A DNA stretch of 64,000 nt. Source: Ligula intestinalis. Taxonomy: Eukaryota; Platyhelminthes; Cestoda; Diphyllobothriidea; Diphyllobothriidae. Position 1 is the stretch's first letter; each line of letters begins with the position of its first letter. This document shows, piece by piece, positions 11,401 to 22,100 of this stretch. The position numbers and the translations under genes are program-made. The stretch lies in assembly GCA_036362985.1 (NCBI GenBank), contig JAYGXS010000010.1, forward strand, positions 13,466,434 through 13,530,433, given 5' to 3'. Below the pieces are notes generated by a model. It had not been told where the DNA came from. It was given only the letters and a program-made list of their open reading frames with translations, and ran no database searches.

Positions 11401-14300
11401 TAAAGATTCTATTATCGTAAATCTGCCATTTTTTGTCCCATAAAATTAAGTTATAAACTTATAAGGCCATAATTTGTGTTAACACACCGAAACTAGCGAC
11501 CCTAAAGAAGGATATATAAAAAAGCTGGGATATGCCGTCAATGGTTTTGGTCAAACCATATACAAAAGACGGCCTAACATTATCTATCGATAGAACAGAA
11601 TCAATTAATAGAAAGACTTAAAACGGAAAGGGCAGAAGATTATTAGTTTCTCAAAATCTTCATCAGTATTCTGCCACTCTAGTCTACTTTTGTTATCTTA
11701 GAACTGAACCTAACATTAAACAAAGATACTGAAACGTGCTCCGGTATACACAGAAAAGTGATTCCTTTTATTTGCAGCAAACGATGTATTCCAAGGTTAT
11801 AGAGGTGAAAAAGTGTCCTAGGTTGATTTGGAATTAACCTTCGACACAAAAATATATAAGAAAAGTGCGTTTTCAAGAGGCACTTCGTTATTGAAAGCTT
11901 TTTGAATAATCTAAGGCATGTTTATTCGCGACTTTAGATGTGGTGTTCATTTTTCTCGGAAGAAAGTTGACATATTTGGGTAATTCTAAAACCATGACCC
12001 AAAGAGACAGCTACCTTACAAAGAATGTTTAGGAAACTCCTTATTTAGGTTAATGCCTTTAAGAAATACCTTATTTGTAAGGTTTAAGTAAGCACGTAGA
12101 ATATAATTATTAGAAATGGGCAATCGACTGAAGCCAGTAAAAATCGTAAAGTGTGAACTACCACTTCAAGAAAGATCTAAACCTCGTCCTAATGGCAATC
12201 CCGAAATGATTACACAGAAATATAGCGGAAGGAAACCGCTCTTAGTGTTAAAACTTTTACGATTGCACCTGGCAATTCCATTTTAGTGTTTATGTCACTG
12301 ACCAGCATTTCTACACGTGAGCTAACGAAATATCTTAATTCTGTGACCCCCTAATTGGCAAAATCCAACGAAAATCTGGTTGCCTTAGTCCAGCGTAACT
12401 CAAGCAATGGATAAACGGGAGAAACAACTAGCAATTTTCGTGAACCCATGTTGGAATACATACTCGAAATTCGGACTGTTTGTTAACCACCATACCTTGC
12501 ATTACACTTAAAATATAAGCATATACATCCGCAAATTATATAAAAGAATTATTTTCCAAAGTGATAATACTCGTGCTGTTTTATTCATTCGTTTTTTTTC
12601 ATGAACACATTTCCTCTAGATTTAAAACGGCAGTGTACTTAGCATGCCCAATTTTCACTTTGTCGGAATTTTCACTTTTGCTAAAGTAGCTGGTAATTCT
12701 AAACAACATAACATTCCTTGATAAATCACAATGTCTCCCATTATGATGAATGTCAATTACTTTACTGCTCTAAGACTTTGGGGGCCGTAGCTTGGGCTGT
12801 GTTTGATTAACAGGAAGGAACCTGTAAAACCCTTAACATTAATGAGTTAGGCCACCTACTGTACCTTATTTTCCATTGGTTCCTGTTGTTTAAATCATCG
12901 GTGCTTGCCGAGTAGGCCCTTGACGTTAAACTTTAGAAGCTTAAGGCCAGGTAGCGTAGCCAGTTCAGAGAATTGAGCATTTGTGTGGAAGTGAGCAACG
13001 GCAAGAGTAGTAAGAGTAGGTAGAGACACGGAAAAACTGAGGCAGGCAAAGGTGGCTGATCGATTTTCAGAGTTGTCGAGGCCACTGCAGCGGAGATGGT
13101 ACCAACCATTGCATGAGCTGCAACGTACAGAATAGTCGCGGCGGCCCAGACGTACATGACAGAACTAGCAGTACCAAGGAGGTCCAGAGTTGGCCTCAAT
13201 TTCGAAGGCGAAGAGGAGTAGTCGGAGCAGCTCATGAAAAGAGAACATACAAATGTTCAAGGTGCTCTGGTCCAAACCGAGCCTCACATACACGTACCGG
13301 CGTTCTATTACGAAAAACTTCAGTCTGTTCTGCATCCCCCACTGACAGATTCTCCATCCTACTTCCTCTGTCTTCTGTCCCCTGCTTTACTCCCTTGTCC
13401 TGAAATTTCTGGATTTCGTTAGCGCTCTCTCCCATTAGTACTATATATTAGCTATTTTTAAATTTTCGCAATCCCATAATGGTTTATAGAAATACAGATA
13501 GTGATCGGCTTATGAATTAGCAAGTACGAACGTTTATAGAATTTGACATCTCACATATTTAGATATACATCATTGCTGAAAAGGAAATAGGCAATCGTAG
13601 GTTAAATGGACTGATGGAGGCGTTGAACATTTTTAGTACTGGCTGAGCTTCCGAATCAAGGGGCCCAAAATTCGAAATTCTCGTCTATAGCTCCTTTGAT
13701 TGGTTCCTTTCCTGCTCCTGCAGGCTGGATGGTACATTTATGACGACGGAACTTGGAAAAGATATGGCATTCACCTGGTATGCTATGTTTTCTAGATACG
13801 TAAATAACATGCATTCAAAATCAACAGCAGAAGATCGTGAAAATTAGACCTATCATTCTAGATGGAGGTATGTGTTGCACTTAAGTAGAAAACTCACGTT
13901 AATTTAGAAATTATTATGGAAAGGTTACTTAAAGGCGGCCGAATTTGCCGTGGTCAGGTGAACTAAGTGTGGACATTATGCAGAATAATTTGGTTTCGTG
14001 TGGTACGTTTGGCTTTTCTAGGTTAACTATTTAAAGCTTTTATTAGAAATACGAAGTAAGATCTGCCACCTAAACGCGTACTGTTCACACTAACGCACCT
14101 AGCAAGGCCAAGTCAGTTGTGCCTAGAAAGAGGATACACTTATCAAATCAGTGACAAATGAAGAGAAATCACTACCAGAACGTATATTTAACTACAGTAA
14201 CATTTCCTCGTAGTGTGCAAAAAACTCTCATCAGTTCGCTCACAAAGTATAAAATACATTGTCAGGTAAGCTCAGGTTCTGGAAAAGGGCAAAGCGTAGT
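8475..14300. other. AT-rich intergenic or intronic sequence
   Basis: I see no RNA gene, domain or clear repeat. Between 12930 and 13435 several short frames overlap on both strands. One on the minus strand at 13232-13435 (60-odd residues, hydrophilic) and one at 12933-13235 (hydrophobic, leucine-rich) look slightly protein-like, but they carry no recognised motif and no convincing splice sites. Confidence 0.3.
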
Positions 14301-14339
14301 TTTATTGTAACGAAATATTAGAATGTAATTTTATTTCTA

Positions 14340-14575
14340 TTAACAGGCCAGGAAATGGGAGCTGGAACAACCTTCTGTTGATGAACGTTAACCGACTGCT
14401 AACGGAACTTACTCGTCCCGTTGACTTGGAGCTCATTCTCGGGCCCCGCAGCAACCGCACAGCTGCTAGTAGTCTAAGCATATGACATTGTCGGCAAAGA
14501 CAAGGAAAACTGTGAATGACAATTTCTGGCTCATTAGCCGTCATTAGGCGGTTATACCCAAACCCATGTCATTTT
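14340..14575 (-). repeat. SINE copy, body and long tail
   Basis: On the minus strand it carries the shared SINE body: GTTTGGGTAT, then a GCCAGAAAT block, then CCTTGTCTTTGCC. A tail runs to CGGTTAACG near 14378. The tail (14378-14487) matches 52929-53045, and the body matches copies at 34, 48, 51, 55 and 60 kb. The tRNA-like head is missing or decayed here. Confidence 0.7.
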
Positions 14576-14702
14576 CTTCTAAGAGGTTCCAAAGCAGGTC
14601 ACGTGTAAGGAGGCTCTTTGCTCGCCGGAAATTATGTCTTGATTGTTCCGCGCAGCAGGGTCATGATAATTAAGGACCAAGTAAAGCCCAGGGAACAGTC
14701 AG

Positions 14703-15003
14703 GTGTAGCGTATCGCATCCAGCACCAAAACAGTCCTCGAAACTACACATAGCAGGCTAGATGCGCGCTTGGATCGCTAATGTATGAGAATGAGCTGGCT
14801 ATGACGCAGGGTAACGGATTATCAGAAGGGGTTGCGCACACCTTCGGAACGGCGTACGAGTTTCACATTGCAGGCGCCAAGATAACCCCGCAGGTCAGCA
14901 GCAAGAAAGGTCAAACGTTGATAGAACGCTGAGCCTTTGATGGGGAGTTAAGCAATTGATTTATCGATTTGGCGCCAACGCAGATGGTTCCAAACAGTTC
15001 TAT
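14703..15003 (+). pseudogene. PLE GIY-YIG endonuclease remnant
   Basis: One plus-strand frame reads through motifs typical of the C-terminal GIY-YIG domain of Penelope-like elements. These are YENELAMTQGNGLSEGVAH (family form HEHKLAVRRGDALSQVAAH), then YEFHIAGAKI, GQTLIER and, at the end, FIDLAP. At least two in-frame stops (both TGA, near 14930 and 14958) and the loss of the expected YIG-type segment upstream show it is dead. No RT domain is visible before it, so it is a 3' fragment, as is common for PLE insertions. Confidence 0.6.
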
Positions 15004-15421
15004 CCAGACTAACGCCAGTACTGTTTGATCGACTCCCGGTCCCGTAACTGTTACTTGTCATTTTTGCCGCTTTTACCTCCGAAGGTGGTTTCCAGTACGA
15101 GTTCTAAAGCTCAGACTAACAAACTTATAATTTCACCGAGTGAAGAGCCTTATTTTACTTTACATATAAACGGACCTAAAATGAAAATGTTCCTCTTAAT
15201 ACGTTCCAAAATATTTGAAGAACAGGACTTCGTGGGTTCGAGAGCAGTCCAGAGATATAAATGACGCATTCAGTTTTTGTCTACTGAACAACACATGAAT
15301 AAGTGGTCATTCCAAGGACAGTGGATCGACGCAAACAGAAGCTTAAAAGACATTTTGACATGAATTATAGGATACTAATATTTTAGGAAAGACAGTGATA
15401 AAACAGAAGAGAAATAGATAT

Positions 15422-15742
15422 TGTTATGGGAGCGAGAAATGCACGCCCTCTGAGTCATGGCCGCAAGCCGTCTGCACGCGCCGTGAGCTCACGTGATGCC
15501 CGCCCCCGCATGCACTGCACTGTCCCAGGCGTTCCGCAGCGTGGAAAACCATGCCAGAACTACACCTCTTGTCCGATGGGCCAGGAACACTCTAGAAGGA
15601 CCAGCGTCTTATAAAAGGCTGTACTGAACACGCTAATTCATTCTGTTGTCGCTGTACCGTTTGAAATAAAGCTTTCCTATCACAACCACTCTTTTGGCTT
15701 CGTCTGTCTATTAGTCGAGTCCAAATAAACTGGGCTTTAACA
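15422..15742 (+). mobile_element. Solo LTR with 5-bp target duplication
   Basis: A 321-bp segment beginning TGTTATGGGA and ending CTTTAACA, so its ends form TGTTA...TAACA. It is flanked on both sides by GATAT (15417-15421 and 15743-15747), a 5-bp target-site duplication. Inside are a TATA-like TTATAAAAGG (near 15610) and a polyadenylation-like AATAAAG (near 15666), in the right order for a plus-strand LTR. No internal region or second LTR adjoins it. It is therefore a solo LTR left by recombination of a different LTR element from the one at 2463-7056. It lies about 330 bp upstream of the micro-exon locus promoter. Confidence 0.85.
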
Positions 15743-16073
15743 GATATAATGGCGTAAGTTTAAGGCCTTCTGGAGATATGTTTAAAACAAATTTAAGTAG
15801 GTAAGGTTTGGCAAACCTCATAGCATTTAAGTTCATATCCCCACCATCCATTCAAGTACCTTTCTGCCAGTCTTTTTTTCAGGTCATGACCGATGCAGGA
15901 CACACCATCACCCCTATGAATCTAAGCCAAGTGGAGACCACGTTGAACTACGTGTGAAAAAGTAGCTGAACTGGAACGGTCTATAAGGGGTCAAATTTAA
16001 ACTAATTTGTTCTTACACGTAGAGGTCATGTCCTAGAATTTCTAAAGCCAAATTAAATTAACATCTATTGGGA

Positions 16074-16080
16074 TATATAA
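16074..16080 (+). promoter_or_regulatory. TATA box of the micro-exon locus
   Basis: TATATAA lies 44 bp before the ATG at 16124. Transcription would start near 16105 and leave a 5' leader of about 20 nt. The spacing is right for a core promoter serving exon 1. Confidence 0.6.
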
Positions 16081-16123
16081 AGCACGCGCTATGCACACGC
16101 TTGGCACACGACACTTCATCAGA

Positions 16124-16172
16124 ATGACTCCCATTTCAAGTACAGTTCTGCTCGTTCTCATTCAATGTTTTG
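16124..16172 (+). CDS. MEG exon 1, signal peptide
   Basis: ATG, then 15 codons and one extra base before the donor GTAAGT at 16173. The peptide has a short polar start and a hydrophobic core (VLLVLI), followed by CF. Joined to exon 2 it continues ASN, giving CFA as a plausible signal-peptidase site. Phase-1 ending. A TATA box stands 44 bp upstream. Confidence 0.65.
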
Positions 16173-19100
16173 GTAAGTCTTGAATTCTAAAAGTTGATTT
16201 TCAGACTAGGGTTAAACAATAAAGCATATCAAATTTTCTCCTATAATCTACTTCCATATTCTGATGCAGTTTTACTCTCAAAATGATAGCGAGATCTTAA
16301 TTAATGTTTTAGATTAAAAAAGAGAGTTCTTGATGATAAGTCAAAACAATCCAATCATAACTGATAATTTCCAATTGGAGCGAAAATGTGTAAGGCATAT
16401 TAGAAAATGAAAGCACAGTGATGCACAGCTTCGGACGATTAAATAAATTCATAATTTAAAGGAATTTAGCTTCTACCATGTATAATGGCCGATACCCACT
16501 TTTATTCATACTGAGCCTTGAGCGCTTCCAATAGATCAAGCTTTATTTCCTTCTACTGCGTGACCTTTTCAGTAGTAATATATGGAGAAAATTAATGAAC
16601 TCAAAAGTAAAAAAAAGTATAAAAAGGTTTCCTTGCTAAAAAGGTAGAACAAACAAGGTTCAAACCCTAAATATTTGTCAATTTTCTCCCGGATAAAACT
16701 ATAAATAGTTAGATTCCTGTACGTAATTCAAAGCATGTATTTTAAGCATACTACTAAATTCATAATATTATTTTATTTCAAGTATATCACACACTAAGAG
16801 AAGTACATAATTTCATAACTTATTTTCCTGTGAGGCGAAGGAGCAAAGTAAACAGGCTATACCATGAAGCAAGTAGTGAAAGTCTTAGCAGCTGCTTGCC
16901 ACCAGTCCCGCACTTTGTGCTTTTATGGTTTATCCTTTCACGCCTCCCGATTTAAATTGGCTATAAGACACGACATTAATTCAAAAAGCATAGAAAAACA
17001 GATCAGAAGTGATGATGTAGAAACTTTTAGAAACGGAAGCATACCTACTAAGAGAACGGTTACAGTCCTGAAGATGCTTATATGTTGACTTATTGTCACT
17101 GCATATGCTGATACCTATGTGAATTTATTCTTGGAAAATACATGCCGAGTCGTTTTTCGAACACAGTGTTTTAATTAAATGGGGGGATTTACGTTAAATA
17201 ACCTTTTGGTGATGTTTTACTTTTATGAGAAGAGGTTAACTGCAAGAAAATAATTTAAATATAAAGCTTGGCCAGTGGCAACATATAGTTTCTGCATATT
17301 GCTTATAGATCTCATGAACTTTTATTATACTTTCTCTTCTAGCTTCCAATGGTAAGTTCAATAAATATTGACAAGACATTCCGTTCGCGTTTTCGTAGAA
17401 TTTGGGATTTAATAAGGACACACAAACGTGTTTTTTTCGTATTCAACATAAACCTGCGATTGTTTTTTATGTTTTTATTCAATCATCAAAAAATGCATCA
17501 GGTAATAAAAGCGATTTTGACTTCATCATAAATTATAATTACGGAAAAATGATTCTTCACGTCTAAACGAAACATTGTTTACGATATAAAATGTTCAAAA
17601 TATTAGTCATTTTTAACATTTCCGGGGAAAAAAACCGTTTTCCTGGATGAGCAAAGTAAAGCTTAATAGATGCTGCAAAAGCTCTACTTTATGGTAAACA
17701 ATATTGCGGAAGATATATTCACTAGAAGTAGAAAGATCACATGGTTCGAGGCTTATACGTCTACTCGTCTTATTGATCACCGATTGCCTACGTTTCACGG
17801 TGGATTAACAAACAGGATAAAGGTCACTTTCGTAACTAAAGTTACATCATCGGATTTTATGTAATGCCGAATAAAGGTGATGCCACATGACTAAAGGAAG
17901 GCCTTTACGCAACGTCCTTTTCCCAAAACTGGAAAGAAAGGCATCCATATAAAATTAATCACGCTCAATTGGCAAACTTAGATATAAGAAAACTTATCGA
18001 TCTACGGAGTGAAATTGGAAAAGCTTCATGTGTTCTTGAAAAACAGAGAAGGCAGCAGGCCTGACAGTAATGCTTTAACAACAGATTAAAAAAGAAAAAA
18101 TGGTAGACACAGTTTTTAACAGAACAGAATTAGCCTCTCAACAGTTTGCTGCAATGTTAAAAAATGTCTCTATATATCCTAAACTAATTTTGCCTTATTT
18201 CTATTCCCTACACCGCACCACAGCATACCGCAGCGTAAACACAACAGGTAAGCCAAAAAATAAACAATCATCAGTTAACAGTCATGGACGCTCCAAGCGG
18301 AATTAAGAACTAACGGATACATCTGTAGTGCGAGACATCCTTAAGTAACCTCGTAGTAATCAAAGGTTCTCAGGAGATCTTAAATATTACCCGAATATAT
18401 TCGAGCTGCATACAACAATGTAATATCTGTAGTACACAGGCCTAAACTTCCGGGGCTGGGGTTATTAGATGGAGTTTAATTTGACACAAATAAATGAAAC
18501 TGGAACGCCTGAAGCTATCTTCTGTGCATATTCTGTATTTGTAAGCAGCTGTTCGTTGCCTAGAGCAAGAATACACGCTCCCGTTTTTGTGTTAATATGG
18601 TTTCTGTGGATTCTTTACATTTTCCAACCTCCCCGCTAGCATCTAGTTCGCACCGTAAAGATCGGTTTTCTCGATTTTGATAGAAACAGTCCTCTTTTAT
18701 CTTGCACCAATGTGCACACCTGTATAACGGGAAATGACATTTATAAACGGATAAAGATGGGCGCATTCTCAAGCGGTGGAATGCCTCTCTGTCGTACCAG
18801 ACAATAATCTAAGACCTGGTATCCTCCATAAAGAACCGCTGTCATAAAATACTAGTTTAGTGTAAAGGCGCATGCGACTAACATTAGCATGCTCAATTTA
18901 TGGTCATGAAGGCCACAAAACTAAAATAAGTAGGTACCGCAAAATAATTTCAACGACTCGGAGATACTTGATATTACCTGGTAAGGTTCCTGTAGGGAAT
19001 GATCAGAGCATCATACAGACATATATAAGTAGATTTGAAAGCAGTCAGAAGCCAGGTCGTAGGCAAAAACAGCTAAATATGGGTATGCAAAATGCCCAGC

Positions 19101-22100
19101 TACGCCAAAGCATATTAAACAATCTTGCGAGATAATTTTTCCATAACGCGGACGAAATATGCTGGAAAGATGATGATACACTCAAGCCTAATTCAGAAAA
19201 AAGGTGTGAAATAAACAGGAAACGTCACGGCATGGATATTTGTAAAATGAATTTACGCGTGATGAAGATAGAGACGTAAAGTAAAATAATATAAAAGAAA
19301 TGTTACCTGTGCCAACCCACAGAGTGCCTGTTATTGCTCATTATTCTAAACTTACAATCTTACTGCAGACCCCGTAAAAAGTAGACAGGGCTTGGCCTTT
19401 GAACAGTTTGCTTGCATGTTTTGAAAGTATCCCCATATATTCAACACTGATTTGACTGATATTTTCTTAGACTATTATTNNNNNNNNNNGATGGAGGTTA
19501 ATTTGATACAAATAAATGAAACTGTTGCGCCTGAAGCTATCTTCTGTGCATGTTCTGTATTTGTAAGCAGCTGTTGGGTGTCTGGACCTACAAAAAACGT
19601 CCACTATCTGTGGAGTAAAGGTTTCTGTGGATTTTTTACATTTTCTAACCTCCCGGTTAGTATCTTCAGGGTGCCCCACAAAAAACCCCTTAAGTTTGTG
19701 ATTGTTTCGGCGGCCGGACCGCCTATGCCGTCACGTTTGATGGCGGAGAAATAAAAACACCTGGGGCACTTCCGAATTGAAGCCGCCCCCGTTGGTTCGC
19801 ACTCGCATTCATATCGCCCACGCCATGTTCCGCTTAGTGGTGAGGAGCACCCACATAACGTGGGTGGTGGTCGCAGGGGAGAAGACTCTAAAATGCCCAC
19901 TTGCGCACCATATGCCAGGAATATTCTGGAAAGAAGTGTAGACCCATGCCACAGCTAAGCAATTTCCAGCGCGAGGTCATTTTCCTATTCCGGAAAGTAC
20001 ATCCAACATGGTGGTTGCAGAAATGTCGAAACTTTTTGCCTAATTTTTTTGGTTCCATTACAACTAACCAGTTAAGAGGTGTCGCGGCTGCATTCAAACA
20101 ACGTTGATCACGTATAGCAAAGGTGCGTAAGCCTGGTAGTAGCACTTCTTGCAGGCACGATTCCCCAACAAGGCGAGCAGTCTTGGAACTTGCCGTAACT
20201 CCACCAGATCATCACAGAAGACATTCAAGTCAGAGTGAAATTTGGAAAGAACTGGGATTGTCAAAAGGGTATGTGCACAGAACAATTGCAAAGTCCAATT
20301 TAAAATGTTTTCGACGTATTCAATGTCATGTTTTTACTGAAGCACACCAGCAAGCTCTAAAGACAAAGTGTGATGCCATGCTTCAGCGCTTCGGTGAAGG
20401 AGAAAAATGGAAACAAGTGTGGTTCTCAGATGAATCATCATTCTGCTTGTCTGCTCCACTGAATAGGCAAAATGAATGCATATATCGTGCAGTGGAAGTC
20501 AAAACTGATATTCCTGATGAAGATTTGCTGGTGGAGATAGACAAGCAGCAAAAATCTATCATGTGCTATGGTGCTGTTTCCTGGCAAGGCAAAACAGACT
20601 TCTATTTTATTGAAGGACATGCTGCTGGGCAGTAAGGTGTTGCACCGAGTCGGAGAACGAAAAAAACTGTAAATGAAGTTGTCTACAGAGAGGAGATGTG
20701 CCCGCTGATGTTTACAAATATTGATCAAGTAATGCAGGGAGAACCCTGGACGTGGCAGCAAGATGGTGCAAAGCCACACACTGCCAATGACACTGTCGCC
20801 TGGCTCCGAGTTAACACTCCAGATTTCATCACACCCCAGCAGTGGCCATCCAAGAGCCCTGACCTGAATGTATTGGACTTTTGCATTTGAAGTATACTCT
20901 TACAGAAGGTTCAGAGACGAAGAATAGGAATCACTGATAATAAGTCAATAAAACATGTGTTGATGGACACATGGAACAACATCCCTTTGTTCATCCATCG
21001 CTGTTCTGCAGTTAATGGACAGCATTTTGAGCGGTATCTGTGACTTGTTATTAGGCAAAAGTTTGTTAATTCCACAATAAAGTTGTAAGTTATAATTTAA
21101 TCAATAATTGTTATTGATATAACAGCATAAATATCATCATAATTTTAGGAATTATTCGTGGGGCACCCTGTAGTTCGCACCGTCAAGATGGGTTCTCGCG
21201 AATGTGGTAGAAATAGTCCTCTTTTATCTTGCACTAATGTGCACAACTGTTAAACAGAAAAGGGCATTTATACATGGATAAAGTTGGGCGTTCTTCTAAG
21301 CGATGGTATGCCCCCTTTCGTACTCGACAATAATCCCAGGCCTGATATCTTCCAGAAGGAACCACTATCATAAATTAATATTTTGATGTGAAGGCACATG
21401 CGATCAATATTAGCATGCTCACTTCTTGGTAACCAAGGCCACAAAACTAAAATTGGCAGGAACTGCAAAAGAATTTCAATGACTCGGAGTTACTTGATAT
21501 AACCTTGTAAGGTTCCTGAAGTGGATAATCACGGCGTCATATAAACATATAGAAGTTGGTTTTAAAGCAGTCAGAAGCCAGGTCGTAGGCAAAAACAGCA
21601 AGATGTTTGTATGTTTAATGCCCAGGCACGCTGAAATGCTTCAAATGCCCTGGAGTTACTTGATTTTTTACTGGTAATTTTTCTGTAGGGAATGATCAGA
21701 GCATCATATAGACATCTATATTATTTCTGAAATTGAAATTTAAAGGCGGATTCTGTAAGATATAAGATTTTCTTGGCCTTTGAACTTTTTGCTTAAGTGT
21801 TTTAATAGTTTCTGTTTGTACAATACTAATGTTACTTTTATTTTTTTAGAAGTTAATCGGAAATACCGTAATAAAAGTAAGCCAGTCTAACAATTATCTA
21901 ATTTTCCGTTTTAAGGTATGTCTGTTACATGCGGCATTAATAACTGTAGGATATCTCTGTGGGGAGAGGCATCGTGAAAAGCAATGGTTCGTAAAAGATC
22001 TTCAATATCACCCAATGATATTCGAACCGCCGTCAACAATTTGACATCGGTAGAACGAAAGGCTAAAACTTAGGTCTTGGTTGCCTTAGCAATGTATGTA

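Larger units (their letters stand above)
18126..22080 (+). repeat. Tandem units (about 1.2 kb) within the MEG locus
   Basis: Unit 1 (18126-19385), unit 2 (19386 to about 21765, holding a transposon and a gap) and a partial unit 3 (21766-22080). Unit 1 at 18469-19110 matches 19490-19667 joined to 21171-21650, with long near-identical runs (GCCTGAAGCTATCTTCTGTG, AGCCAGGTCGTAGGCAAAAA). Unit 3 matches the start of unit 1, including CTTTGAAC, GTAAGCC and GGTTC...GATCTT. A short inner piece (GATCAGAGCATCATA) recurs near 21690. Confidence 0.85.

Noticed and set aside
16365..16389. 9-nt CGAAAATGT before GTAAGG as an extra MEG exon
   Set aside because: The preceding sequence is a poor acceptor (GGAG, few pyrimidines) and no duplicate supports it.
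18799..18816. 18-nt segment after CTCTCTGTCGTACCAG and before GTATCC
   Set aside because: Open and symmetric, but the donor is weak and the acceptor AG is lost in the sister unit. Likely chance.
20438..20779. 113-codon minus-strand frame inside the transposon
   Set aside because: Shadow of the transposase frame, which shows clear catalytic motifs on the plus strand.
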